This document shows positions 27,840 to 36,680 of a DNA stretch of 64,000 nt, in pieces; position 1 is the stretch's first letter, and each line of letters begins with the position of its first letter. The stretch comes from Bdellovibrio sp. qaytius. GTDB lineage: Bacteria > Bdellovibrionota > Bdellovibrionia > Bdellovibrionales > Bdellovibrionaceae. The stretch covers positions 124,001-188,000 of the forward strand of contig CP025734.1 in NCBI GenBank assembly GCA_004011035.1. Reading direction: 5' to 3'. A program made the position numbers and the translations under genes. Below the pieces are notes generated by a model, which saw only the letters and a list, made by a program, of their open reading frames with translations, had not been told where the DNA came from and did no database searches.

Positions 27840-28952
27840 ATGAACGCAGATCGTGTATACGAACTAGGTAAGCTCTACTGCGATCGTGGTGATTATCAAC
27901 TAGCACTACCCAACTTGATTGAAGCCGCAGACGCCTACTTAGCCGAGAAAAATTTTGAGGTATACCTAAAAGCCGCTCAGCATATTTTAAGAATATATGC
28001 TGAACGCGAAGAATTTGAACGCCTATCAGCGTACAAAGAAAAACTACAAGACACAGTTATCCGTGAAAATATTCAATTAAACTCACGCGTATATTATGTT
28101 TTCGGTATCGCGGCTGTTTACAAAGGCCAAGTTGAAAACGGTTTAGAATATTTTAAAATCGCTTTAGATCACGCTTTAAAAACTGATCACAAAGAAGATA
28201 TCTGTTTTGCAATTTTAGGTATTGCGATTTGTTACCGTCATCAAAAACGTTACGAAGAATCTTTAAAAGAAATTTACAATTTAAATATCTTCACACAATT
28301 CACAGACAACGCTGACTTAAAAACTTCAGTGTTATCAGTGAACGCAAATATTTTAATCGATCTTAAAAAGTACGACCAAGCTTTAGATTTATTATGGCAA
28401 GCTTATGATGTGACTAAGCAGTCGAAAAAGATGGCAACATCTTTAACGATTATGGGTAACATCGGCGTTTGCTTATTTGAATTAGGTCAACGTGATGCTG
28501 CTAAAATTTATTTCGATTTAGTTTTACGTAGTGTTGACACTGACAACAGCAAAAAAATCTTGCGCACGTACGAGAATTACATCGACAGCTACAAGAACAC
28601 GAACAAAGACACATTTGATTTGTCTTTCGATTTTGATAATCACTTAGTTAAAGAACGCCAATTAGGTAAAATTGATTTCAAAAATCAATTCATCTTGTTG
28701 GATCTTTTAAAACTTTTCATCTCTAAACAAGGTGAAGTGTTTTCAAAAGAATATCTTGTCGAGCACATCTGGAAGCAAGAATATGATCCAGCTGTTCACG
28801 ATAATAAAATCTATGTGACTATCAAGCGTCTAAGAAAAATGATTGAACCGGATTATGACCGTCCAAAATATATCTTCAGATCGAAAAACGGTTATTTTTT
28901 AAATAAATCAATCAAGGTCAGTGATCAGATTGCTCAAGAGGGGAGAATCTAG
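27840..28952 (+). CDS. TPR protein with C-terminal OmpR-type winged-helix DNA-binding domain
   Basis: 370 aa. Residues 1-270 are helical repeats (TPR-like, e.g. YELGKLYCDRGDYQLALPNL). Residues about 280-355 fit the OmpR/PhoB-type DNA-binding domain: GEVFSKEYLVEHIW, then DNKIYVTIKRLRKMI (recognition helix) and a YIFRSKNGYFL wing. There is no receiver domain, so the TPR part probably senses a protein or peptide. The stop overlaps the start of the next, exported, gene, which may be its target or its signal. Confidence 0.78.
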   Translation: MNADRVYELGKLYCDRGDYQLALPNLIEAADAYLAEKNFEVYLKAAQHILRIYAEREEFERLSAYKEKLQDTVIRENIQLNSRVYYVFGIAAVYKGQVENGLEYFKIALDHALKTDHKEDICFAILGIAICYRHQKRYEESLKEIYNLNIFTQFTDNADLKTSVLSVNANILIDLKKYDQALDLLWQAYDVTKQSKKMATSLTIMGNIGVCLFELGQRDAAKIYFDLVLRSVDTDNSKKILRTYENYIDSYKNTNKDTFDLSFDFDNHLVKERQLGKIDFKNQFILLDLLKLFISKQGEVFSKEYLVEHIWKQEYDPAVHDNKIYVTIKRLRKMIEPDYDRPKYIFRSKNGYFLNKSIKVSDQIAQEGRI

Positions 28953-29539
28953 TGAAACAGTTAGCTTTAATTCTAGTATTAGTATGTTCAGGTTTAATCG
29001 CACAGGCACAGGGCGGTGGACCAATAGATAAAGACACAAAAATTGGTAGCTGCGGTTACAACACACAAGGTGGCGCAGATACGTTTCCGTGGTCTTTAGC
29101 TCAACCATTTCCTTGGGATACAATTCAAGGTCTATGGAGAGTCAGCGATGAACCAGATCAAGTGGTTCGTATGCGTGTAGTTCGCGAAGATTTAAAAGTA
29201 AAACACTTAAGCGTTGATGTGCTTTCACGTCGTGCTTGTGCTTCAACAATGAAGGGTGTTGGTCTTGTTACAGCCGCTGAGAAAAACGTAGTACGTTTAA
29301 GCTTAACGGATGACCAAGGCGAAACGCATTTAATGAAGTTAGCATTCTTCGATACACGTGATCTTAGATTGGATCAAAACATCTGTGGTGCTTCAGTATT
29401 AGCAGCTACAGTGGTTCATTTCGATGGCGAAGGCGAAGATGACATTGCAGATGATCAAAAACCAGTAGAGCAATCAAACATGATGCTGAAAAAGATTACA
29501 GACTCTACAGATTTCCACTGCAAAAAACGTTCAAGATAG
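28952..29539 (+). CDS. Exported protein of unknown function
   Basis: 195 aa from GTG, with GGGGAG seven bases upstream. A signal peptide (about 1-20, ending AQAQ) is followed by a domain with four Cys (IGSCGYN, RRACAST, QNICGAS and DFHCKK). The region around PFPWDTIQGLWRV looks beta-rich, lipocalin-like in flavour, but I cannot assign it. Overlap with the regulator gene suggests linked expression. Confidence 0.65.
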   Translation: MKQLALILVLVCSGLIAQAQGGGPIDKDTKIGSCGYNTQGGADTFPWSLAQPFPWDTIQGLWRVSDEPDQVVRMRVVREDLKVKHLSVDVLSRRACASTMKGVGLVTAAEKNVVRLSLTDDQGETHLMKLAFFDTRDLRLDQNICGASVLAATVVHFDGEGEDDIADDQKPVEQSNMMLKKITDSTDFHCKKRSR

Positions 29540-29557
29540 TATTTTTTAGTTGAACCC

Positions 29558-29586
29558 GGGCTATAGCTTATATATATCTATAGCCC
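29558..29586 (+). repeat. Perfect 9-bp inverted repeat before tRNA-Val
   Basis: GGGCTATAG and CTATAGCCC pair around an 11-base AT loop, 13 bp before the tRNA. No T run follows. It may end the upstream mRNA inefficiently or be a processing site. Confidence 0.55.
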
Positions 29587-29599
29587 AATCGCAAACGAC

Positions 29600-29675
29600 A
29601 GGGAATTAGCTCAGTTGGTAGAGCGCTACCCTTACAAGGTAGATGTCGTCGGTTCGAATCCGGCATTCCCTACCA
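29600..29675 (+). tRNA. tRNA-Val (UAC)
   Basis: 76 nt with full cloverleaf: acceptor AGGGAAT/ATTCCCT, D arm GCTC/GAGC, anticodon stem CTACC/GGTAG with loop CTTACAA (anticodon UAC, Val), T arm GTCGG/CCGGC with TTCGAAT, and encoded ACCA end. Confidence 0.97.
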
Positions 29676-29701
29676 TTTACATAAATTTAGTTCGCGATTT
29701 T

Positions 29702-29728
29702 AAAACCAGCTTCACCGCTGGTTTTTTT
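29702..29728 (+). terminator. Terminator after tRNA-Val
   Basis: AAACCAGC and GCTGGTTT around TTCACC, followed by TTTTG: an 8-bp stem with T run, 26 bp after the tRNA. Confidence 0.9.
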
Positions 29729-29862
29729 GTTTCTAGTCATATTTTCCCGCCTATTAAAGCCTGGTGTAAAAAACTTCTACATTCGAAATGCTGCCAAATT
29801 TAATTAAATGCAAAACGGCTGGCGCACTTCTATTGCAAAGCCTCTTTATCCAAGGAGACCTT

Positions 29863-30141
29863 ATGAAAAAGCTCATTTTAGCTGTAGCAACACTTTTAGT
29901 AACTTCAACTTCAATGGCTGGCACAATCAGTATCTGTGATACGACAGTGGATGCAGTGATCGTAAGAAATATAGATGGATCTATGACCGGCTTAGAGCAA
30001 ACTACTAAACTTGCTAAAGCAAACAACCAAGATGTAAAAATCTGTTCAGTTGGTGGTAATGTAGTGGCTATCACGAAATACGCTATGAGCCAATTTCGTC
30101 CCGAAGAGTTGTCTGTAGTAGCCTTTATCTTTACTAAATAA
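29863..30141 (+). CDS. Small exported protein
   Basis: 92 aa from ATG 29863, six bases after an AAGGAG site. Signal peptide MKKLILAVATLLVTSTSMAG, then a short domain with two Cys (ISICDT and VKICSV), possibly a disulfide. The longer frame starting at 29788 lacks a ribosome-binding site. No family recognised. Confidence 0.75.
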   Translation: MKKLILAVATLLVTSTSMAGTISICDTTVDAVIVRNIDGSMTGLEQTTKLAKANNQDVKICSVGGNVVAITKYAMSQFRPEELSVVAFIFTK

Positions 30142-30157
30142 GAATAGAAAACCTAGT

Positions 30158-30355
30158 CTATTTAATTGGCGGCGGAATTATCGGTTGATGCAGTAAAGAA
30201 TTGCTGCGGTTTCTTTCAGAATTAAAAATCATCGGATAAACCACCATAGTCAGAAAATAAATAGCGATCATCGCTAAACCTACAAAGAGAAGCGTTCGTC
30301 CTGAAAAGGCCGAGTTGTTTCTTAATGGCGGCTGAGCTGTGCTTTTACTCGACAT
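30158..30355 (-). CDS. Small single-span membrane protein
   Basis: 65 aa, supported by a GGAGG site five bases before the ATG. One transmembrane helix (about 22-44, TLLFVGLAMIAIYFLTMVVY) and a Pro-rich C terminus. It is convergent with the exported protein at 29863. Function unknown. Confidence 0.6.
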   Translation of the reverse strand: MSSKSTAQPPLRNNSAFSGRTLLFVGLAMIAIYFLTMVVYPMIFNSERNRSNSLLHQPIIPPPIK

Positions 30356-30501
30356 GAATTCCTCCTATGTAGAGGCTTTTATGAATTGCAAATCGTGTTC
30401 TCGTGGGCTTTGGGGCGGGTTGCCTCAGAATTTTTCTACTGCTGTGTTAAATAAATAGTTCTTTATTGACTAAGATTTGTAGGCATCCAGAATTAAATGC
30501 G

Positions 30502-31836
30502 ATGAAAAAATTAATTTTAACTTTATTATTTTTATTAGCGACCACTCAACTTCAAGCCCAAGAGACCGCCTATTTATTTTCAGGCACCCAAACTTGGGTT
30601 GATCTTCCGCTCGTTGAAGCTCCGTTTAATTTTATAAAATATAAACCTGATTATTTCAGTATGCGCCAAAGCAGTGAATTATCATTAAGTTGGTATCACA
30701 ACATGCATCGTGTGATTGCGGGTAATCCTGATGAGGGAGTAACAGTTTGGGAATACTTAGGCCTTGGCGCTTTTGATTATTTTCTGGGGCCGATGCCGCT
30801 TGCGAATGCGTGGGTTCATGAAGAATGGCATCGCTCGGTAATGACCCGTCATCAGATTGCAAGTTTTGATGACGTGAATAGATTTCCATTCGGTCAGAGT
30901 ATTATCAATGTCAGTCGGGTTAACGATAATGATTTGATTGCTTTAAAGCGTGATCATCCAGCTGATCAAGTGCGTTTAAGTGCGGCCGGTATGGAAGCCC
31001 AAGTTTTTCAAAATCAGCGAATAGCTGAAAATCATTTTTTTAAAAATGTAAAATCAGAAGATCGTGTACTGATGTGGTTGAATGCTTTGAATGTGGGTGG
31101 CTACATGCAGACATGCGCTTCAACTGATGCCGATAAAACGACTGACGATGAACTGCGTGACGAAGGCGCCGATGTGCCTGCGCGTGATTTTACTGGTCTT
31201 GATTGCACAGCGTGGACGTATGATTTATTTCGACCGGATGAACCCTATGCTAATCGCGGAACACATCCATCAGGGGTTGGTATTAAACGCTACATTAAAT
31301 ATTCTGATTTGACCGAGCGAGAACAGAAATTTTTAAAACGTCAGAGCCTTTATACTTACGCGAACTTTCTTGATCCATTTATGTTTTGGCGTAATGAGTT
31401 TCGCTCAGATTTTAACGGCAAATCTTTACGTTGGAATGTTAAAGCAAATCATTTCATGACTTCATTCGGTGCAACCATTGATTTAAATTTATTTGCAGAC
31501 TTAGAAGGAGATAAATATCTTCTGACCTTACACAATGGAATGACCGACACGCGATACTTACCTGGTATCACGGTTAAAGCGATTGACCGCCCACTTTCAG
31601 AAAAATGGTTTTATACAGCTGCGGGAACATTATGGCAGCAACCAAAAAATCAGCGTCTAGAAGAAAAAAAACAATCTACAGTTGTCGATGGCAGTTTCGA
31701 AGTTACATACCAACACTCAGTTAGGTTTGCGTATTACTTGGGGGTTGAAGCCAAGACAGACGGTTGGATCGCTGGTAACGTTTATACAGACGATAACGTG
31801 ACAGGTTGGATTGGAACCCGTATCGGGGTTTTCTAG
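30502..31836 (+). CDS. Exported protein with HExxH motif, possible metalloprotease
   Basis: 444 aa from ATG 30502 with signal peptide (1-20, LQAQ). WVHEEWHRS places a zinc-protease HExxH motif at residues 106-110, and a Glu in AAGMEAQ about 55 residues later could be a third ligand. The C-terminal half has alternating beta-like strands and ends in Phe (IGVF), so an outer-membrane barrel is possible. The family is not recognised and the HExxH could be chance. A longer frame begins at TTG 30466. The stop is 4 bp from the convergent S24 regulator gene. Confidence 0.6.
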   Translation: MKKLILTLLFLLATTQLQAQETAYLFSGTQTWVDLPLVEAPFNFIKYKPDYFSMRQSSELSLSWYHNMHRVIAGNPDEGVTVWEYLGLGAFDYFLGPMPLANAWVHEEWHRSVMTRHQIASFDDVNRFPFGQSIINVSRVNDNDLIALKRDHPADQVRLSAAGMEAQVFQNQRIAENHFFKNVKSEDRVLMWLNALNVGGYMQTCASTDADKTTDDELRDEGADVPARDFTGLDCTAWTYDLFRPDEPYANRGTHPSGVGIKRYIKYSDLTEREQKFLKRQSLYTYANFLDPFMFWRNEFRSDFNGKSLRWNVKANHFMTSFGATIDLNLFADLEGDKYLLTLHNGMTDTRYLPGITVKAIDRPLSEKWFYTAAGTLWQQPKNQRLEEKKQSTVVDGSFEVTYQHSVRFAYYLGVEAKTDGWIAGNVYTDDNVTGWIGTRIGVF

Positions 31837-31840
31837 TTTT

Positions 31841-32626
31841 TTAAAGAATTTTTATAAACTCAGCAATTGTCTGAACATCATCATCTTTTAATCCGTAAAG
31901 GATGATTGGTGAAAAACGAGAATTCTCAGAAACTAAATGAATCACTGAATCTTGTTCTTCGTCGTATTCATTCGCCGCTCGAGCGGGAGTTTGTCGAACA
32001 TATTTTTTTATAACAAAGCCTTCTGCGGTTTCGGGATCACGAAGACTTCGTGCTTGAATTAAAAAAACTTTTCCTTGTCTTGATCCGCCGGTGTATTTGC
32101 GAAATAAACAGAGATCCCCGTTTTTAATTCGCGGCTGCATAGATTCACCTTGTACATAAGCCGCAAAATAATCTGAACTTGCTGCCTTTAAATTTAGTTC
32201 GACCCAACCTAATGGAGCAGTGTCTGAATAAGTTTCGTTATCAGAAAATTTTCCAGCGGCCACTTTTATTGGGTACACCGGAATATAATTAGTTGGTGGT
32301 TTAAAGTCTTCCTCATACGGAATAACACGAGGGTCTTTAGATATGTTTGGCATATCCTTTAAAAACGATAGCAGGTCCAGCAGAGGCATACTCAATGCTT
32401 CCGCATATCTAAGTAAAACTAAAATTTGCGAGTCTGCTGTGCCCTTTTCTAAACGATCTATACTTGCTGGTGAAAGCTGATCAGCCTCTTTAGCAAGGCG
32501 ATCAATAGAGAATCCTTTTTGTAATCTGAGCTTGCGACAATGGTTGCCTAAAGCTTTTAAGAAGAACTCATTTTTATATCTTTTGCGAGGCAAAGCAGGC
32601 CGTTTGTCAGACTTGGTAGTTGTCAT
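31841..32626 (-). CDS. HTH-S24 repressor (CI/LexA-like)
   Basis: 261 aa from ATG 32626; an upstream frame extends to 32788 through the operator and is not credible. An N-terminal Cro/CI-type helix-turn-helix (about 25-80, LRLQKGFSIDRLAKEADQ) is followed by an S24 peptidase domain with GESMQPRIKNGD (catalytic Ser) and FVIKKY (Lys), as in self-cleaving repressors. It is divergent from a lipoprotein gene with a perfect double operator between them, so I infer that it represses itself and that gene. The inducing signal may be DNA damage, but this is not shown. Confidence 0.85.
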   Translation of the reverse strand: MTTTKSDKRPALPRKRYKNEFFLKALGNHCRKLRLQKGFSIDRLAKEADQLSPASIDRLEKGTADSQILVLLRYAEALSMPLLDLLSFLKDMPNISKDPRVIPYEEDFKPPTNYIPVYPIKVAAGKFSDNETYSDTAPLGWVELNLKAASSDYFAAYVQGESMQPRIKNGDLCLFRKYTGGSRQGKVFLIQARSLRDPETAEGFVIKKYVRQTPARAANEYDEEQDSVIHLVSENSRFSPIILYGLKDDDVQTIAEFIKIL

Positions 32627-32658
32627 AAGTCTAGGGTATCGGAAATTTAATTTGGCCC

Positions 32659-32697
32659 ATTCCTTATTAGGAATATATATTATTCCTAATAAGGAAT
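32659..32697. promoter_or_regulatory. Double palindromic operator between repressor and lipoprotein genes
   Basis: ATTCCTTATTAGGAAT (32659-32674) and ATTCCTAATAAGGAAT (32682-32697) are exact inverted copies separated by seven bases, and each is itself an ATTCC-N6-GGAAT dyad, giving four half-sites. The right copy contains AAGGAAT, the ribosome-binding site of the lipoprotein gene that starts at 32703; TATATAT in the centre could be a -10 element. Confidence 0.85.
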
Positions 32698-32702
32698 AAA
32701 GA

Positions 32703-33647
32703 ATGATTAATGCAAGCTCTATCAGGATGATTGGCTTAGCTATAGCGGTTTTTATAACTGGTTGTGCTAAAGAAAAACAAATAAACAAACTTTATTCACT
32801 TCAGCTATTTGGTAGCGCGAAAAATTTTTATGAAAAAGATAATCCTGCGCTAGGTGCAAAGGTCATCATAGAAAATTCGTTGGTCAAATTTGAAAATCAA
32901 ATTTTTGCATTTTACGATGAAGGTGCCATCGGAAACTTTTCGAGCGCAGAGCTTGGGGAATCGGGCAATGATTTTAAAAGACGAAAAAGTATAAATTTTG
33001 GAAGACGCTTTTCATACGTATTAAGTCATCAAGGAAATCTTTATAATTTTTATCAGAAAGATAATTCAATTTTTTTAGAGAAAAGTTCTGATGGTATAAA
33101 TTGGCTGCCTATGAATAATGGACAAGCCGTATTAAGTTCTGAATCAGGCCAATATTCAATTTATTATAGTGTATGGAATGTCGGAGTGACGGTTGATGAA
33201 AATGATGTTTGGCACATGGTTGTTGAATGTTCGGATTATCGGGGTAACGCTTTCGCTGGGCTTGGGTATTCTTCAGCCACATTGGTAGGTGATCAAATTG
33301 AATTTGATACGAATAAAACAAATAACTTTATTATTCAACAAGCGGGCAATCCATATCTTGCGAACGTACCAGGAAAAGGGTTGCTCATTGTGTATGGTCG
33401 AACCACATTGCCAAATGAAAATTTTAATAATGAATGGTATGTAACTGCGGCAACATTAAACTTAAATAATAATGCCGTCGTTGAACATAATGATTTTCAA
33501 ATAGGGGTGCCAGGCATAGATGTAGCAGATCCGCATTTGATTGAGGTACCTAATGGTAAGTTGTTGCTGAGTTTGAGTGTTCATCAGGATTCAACCTATT
33601 TCATTTATTCTAACCAGACTCTAGATTCTTTTTACGATTCGTTATAA
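32703..33647 (+). CDS. Lipoprotein with beta-propeller-like sequence
   Basis: 314 aa. ITGC near residue 21 is a lipobox. The rest reads as repeated strands with Trp/Asp-rich turns (GVTVDENDVWHMVVE, then VADPHLIEVPNGKLLLSLS), resembling the five-bladed propeller of GH43/GH32-type proteins, but catalytic residues cannot be assigned. AT-rich compared with its neighbours, which together with the phage-type repressor may indicate transfer. Expression is probably shut by the S24 regulator. Confidence 0.55.
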   Translation: MINASSIRMIGLAIAVFITGCAKEKQINKLYSLQLFGSAKNFYEKDNPALGAKVIIENSLVKFENQIFAFYDEGAIGNFSSAELGESGNDFKRRKSINFGRRFSYVLSHQGNLYNFYQKDNSIFLEKSSDGINWLPMNNGQAVLSSESGQYSIYYSVWNVGVTVDENDVWHMVVECSDYRGNAFAGLGYSSATLVGDQIEFDTNKTNNFIIQQAGNPYLANVPGKGLLIVYGRTTLPNENFNNEWYVTAATLNLNNNAVVEHNDFQIGVPGIDVADPHLIEVPNGKLLLSLSVHQDSTYFIYSNQTLDSFYDSL

Positions 33648-33716
33648 GAAAATTTCTCAAAACGAGACAGTTAAATAGCCGTGAAATTCTGAAAACAAAA
33701 AGCCGATAAGCTAGGT

Positions 33717-34856
33717 ATGAAACTAGTCTTATTTGCATTTCTATTTGTGACCTCGTCTTTAAGCTTTGCTCAACAGAGTATTTCAAATGGAGGCTTAACA
33801 ACTTGGGTTCCGCCCAATTGGCAAACTTATCAGGCTATGGGTTACGATGCAGAGACTTTTAAAGTGCCAGAAGGCCTTAAAAAATCAGTCGATTTTTGGA
33901 TTCAAATTTATACTAAATATACCACTCAGCAAGGTGTGTTTCATGTGGCTGGCGACACGGATCAAATTCTTGGAGATTTTGACTTAACACAAGTTTATGC
34001 CAATCAACAATGGGGTCCGGTACGTCGTGAATTAGAGGCCGAGATTTTAATTAAACGTCAGAAAAAATTATTAGCCTCGCGTTTTAAAATGGATGTTAAA
34101 AAAATTCGTCTGCAAATGGGATTAAAAGATCGTATGGAAAATGCGATCAAAGTATCAGGCTATTACTTACCACAAATGGAAAAAATATTTGAACAAGAAA
34201 AAATTCCGAAAGAACTAACACGCGTCGTGTTTGTTGAAAGTTCTTTTAATATTTTTGCTGAATCTAAAGTGGGCGCCAGTGGCCTATGGCAAATCATGCC
34301 ACGTGTTTCTAAAAAATATAAATACATGCAAGATGCGCAAGATTTACGAAATCATCCCATCTATGCCACTAGACTTGCAGCTTCAATTTTTAAACAGAAT
34401 TATCAGATTTTAAAATCATGGCCCCTAGCAGTGACTGGATACAATAATGGCGTGGGCAGCGTGGGTAAACTGGTGAAAAAATATAAGTCTAATGATATTT
34501 CTTATTTAATCGATAACGTAGGCGCCAGTAAAAGTTTTGGATTTGCTTCACGTAATTTCTATGCGACTTACTTGGCAGCGTTATATGTTGAATCACATGC
34601 GAACTTGTATTTTCCAGAACCTGTTTATAAATACAAAGAATTAGAAGTGCGCACGGTTAAGGTTGTAAAACCAATGCCGTATCACGAGCTATTAAGCTAT
34701 TTCGGTCAAGATCGTCTTAAGTTGCGCTTGTACAACCCACACATCAAATCAAGCTATCTAAAGCCGGGCAAAAGCTTGCCAGCAGGGGTGATTGCGAATC
34801 TTCCAAAAGATGATAAAGCAAAAATCGCTGGCGTAATCGATCAAGAAGAGAACTAA
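33717..34856 (+). CDS. MltD-like lytic transglycosylase
   Basis: 379 aa with signal peptide (1-18). An SLT goose-lysozyme-type domain spans about 155-310: VFVESSFN (catalytic Glu), GASGLWQIMP and AVTGYNNGVGSVGKL. It cuts peptidoglycan glycan strands in the periplasm. The LysM repeats typical of E. coli MltD are not evident. In a predator such enzymes may act on self or prey wall. Its stop abuts the convergent gene. Confidence 0.85.
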   Translation: MKLVLFAFLFVTSSLSFAQQSISNGGLTTWVPPNWQTYQAMGYDAETFKVPEGLKKSVDFWIQIYTKYTTQQGVFHVAGDTDQILGDFDLTQVYANQQWGPVRRELEAEILIKRQKKLLASRFKMDVKKIRLQMGLKDRMENAIKVSGYYLPQMEKIFEQEKIPKELTRVVFVESSFNIFAESKVGASGLWQIMPRVSKKYKYMQDAQDLRNHPIYATRLAASIFKQNYQILKSWPLAVTGYNNGVGSVGKLVKKYKSNDISYLIDNVGASKSFGFASRNFYATYLAALYVESHANLYFPEPVYKYKELEVRTVKVVKPMPYHELLSYFGQDRLKLRLYNPHIKSSYLKPGKSLPAGVIANLPKDDKAKIAGVIDQEEN

Positions 34857-36491
34857 TTATTTTAGAAATCCGTCGTACTTCATAGGTTTGAAGTTACCTT
34901 TAGAAATTTGTTGGCGTAATAAGTACGGTACTGCGTAATAGCGGTTGTACTCATTTGGAGTTACGCGCGCATGTTCTAAGTCATCAAGAGCTAATGAGAT
35001 TTTACCCGAGATATCATGCACTGAAGTAACTACGTTAAAAATCGCGATGCTTTTATCCCACATGTTTGCAAGTGTGATTTCGTCTTTTGCTGGATCATGA
35101 AACGCCGTCATCATTTCGTTAAATTCATCTAAGTTACCTAATGAAGCCGATAGTTTCGGAAATAAGAAAGTGAAAATCATTCTGTTGAATTTATATTTTT
35201 CATCTAATGAATAAGTCACAGAATCAGTTACGCCATTGTCTTTTGGCATTGGAGTCACGGCCTTAGGGCTTTTGGTGATTTCTAGTAAATAACCATCTCT
35301 TGAATTTGTATTATTAGGCACGAAGTAAATATCTTGGCTAAATAAATTTAAAATCATGCGACGCATGTTCGATACACGTAAAGACATTTCTTTATCCCAG
35401 ATAGCGCCGTCTTCTTCTTTTTCAAAACGGTGATATTCATTTAATGGGCGCGGAACAATTCCGTTTAACATGCCATGAACGACTTTAGTCATTAAACCTT
35501 GAGCTCCACCAATTGAAACTACATAGTAAGCATTTAAATTTGTTGGACGACCTAAATCTTTAAGGACGACAGGCATATTCACCATGTCTTGTGGTAAAAC
35601 TTGCGAAATACTTTCAGCCGCTTCGTAAGCGTCTTGGCCAGGAGTATAATTTTTTAAATATTGTTCGTAACCTGATTTAACATAACCCACTTTTACAGCG
35701 CGAGAAAAAACATCTGCCATCACGAAATCAACAAACGTTGGTTCGTTAAAGATTTTTCTAGAGACAGTGTCGTGAATAATTTGGTTTGCATGATATAAAT
35801 CAGCTAATTGATCACCGCTTAATGTTGCATTTGGGCCTTGATCAGAAAACGCAAGCTCATTATCGATTTGATCAGCTGGTAAAAGCGAGCGAATTGCAAC
35901 CATAGCTTTTAAAACTGAACGAGACATTTTAAAATATTTTTCAACACTTGCGGCGTCAGCAAACGGGCGATCAGGGTGATGCCAGAAGTGAGCATGACCT
36001 AATTCAGCGATTGTTCCTGCATGAGCAAATGAATCTTCTAACGTGTGAAGACCAGCGCCGGCTTTCATAAGATCGCCTTCCATTAAGCCTTCAGTAAATA
36101 ATTCTGTCGCAAATTCATGATCTGCTTCAGTTTCTGTGTATGAATTTAAAGCTAAGCCAGATGAAGGATCACTCTTTAATAAACCAGTAAGTTTAGTCAT
36201 TAATTCATCGGGTCTTAATTTATTAGATAACGGAGAACCTGGAAAATGTAATAAGCGACGTTTCTTAATACCAGTTAAAGGTAAAACGATCATGCTTAAA
36301 GGATCTGAAATATAAGCTTCATCCATCCATTGTGCGCCTAAGGCTAATTTCGCTGCGACAGGGTGTTTGATACCTGCAAAGCGCGCCATCGAGTATGTTC
36401 CGTAAAAGTGAGTATCAACATCATAAGCTGATGCTGATACTGAAACTAAAAGAACCGCTGGCATTATTAAAGATTGGATAAGTTTTTTCAT
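34857..36491 (-). CDS. Exported all-alpha protein resembling zinc phospholipase C
   Basis: 544 aa with signal peptide (1-22, ASAYD). GLHTLEDSFAHAG (about residue 145) followed by GHAHFWHHPDRPF resembles the His/Asp metal-binding pattern of zinc-dependent phospholipase C and related exported proteins of unknown function. The mature start YDVDTHFYGTY also has an early His. If metal-bound, it could hydrolyse phospholipids. Length exceeds the phospholipase C core by about 250 residues. Function is an inference from motif layout. Confidence 0.5.
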   Translation of the reverse strand: MKKLIQSLIMPAVLLVSVSASAYDVDTHFYGTYSMARFAGIKHPVAAKLALGAQWMDEAYISDPLSMIVLPLTGIKKRRLLHFPGSPLSNKLRPDELMTKLTGLLKSDPSSGLALNSYTETEADHEFATELFTEGLMEGDLMKAGAGLHTLEDSFAHAGTIAELGHAHFWHHPDRPFADAASVEKYFKMSRSVLKAMVAIRSLLPADQIDNELAFSDQGPNATLSGDQLADLYHANQIIHDTVSRKIFNEPTFVDFVMADVFSRAVKVGYVKSGYEQYLKNYTPGQDAYEAAESISQVLPQDMVNMPVVLKDLGRPTNLNAYYVVSIGGAQGLMTKVVHGMLNGIVPRPLNEYHRFEKEEDGAIWDKEMSLRVSNMRRMILNLFSQDIYFVPNNTNSRDGYLLEITKSPKAVTPMPKDNGVTDSVTYSLDEKYKFNRMIFTFLFPKLSASLGNLDEFNEMMTAFHDPAKDEITLANMWDKSIAIFNVVTSVHDISGKISLALDDLEHARVTPNEYNRYYAVPYLLRQQISKGNFKPMKYDGFLK

Positions 36492-36584
36492 AACCGTATA
36501 AAATGCAAAACATGAACCTCTTGAGAGCCACTACGCTAGATTTAGAGTGTCAAAATACTAAACAGAGCTGTTAGATTGTCATTG

Positions 36585-36597
36585 TCTCAAGATGAGA
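36585..36597. promoter_or_regulatory. TCTCA-N3-TGAGA dyad upstream of the Cys-repeat gene
   Basis: TCTCAAGATGAGA, 83 bp before the ATG at 36681. A near-identical dyad (11 of 13 bases) lies upstream of another exported-protein gene at 49233. Possible site for a shared regulator. Confidence 0.3.
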
Positions 36598-36680
36598 CGA
36601 GCCCCTTTTCGCAGGATATTATCGTATGACAGAGGTCTTAATTAGAACTAGCGTGACAGCATAAAGATATGGAGAGATTT

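Noticed and set aside
32627-32788. 54-residue hydrophobic extension of the S24 repressor
   Set aside because: It reads through the operator and across the divergent gene; the ATG at 32626 gives the normal repressor length.
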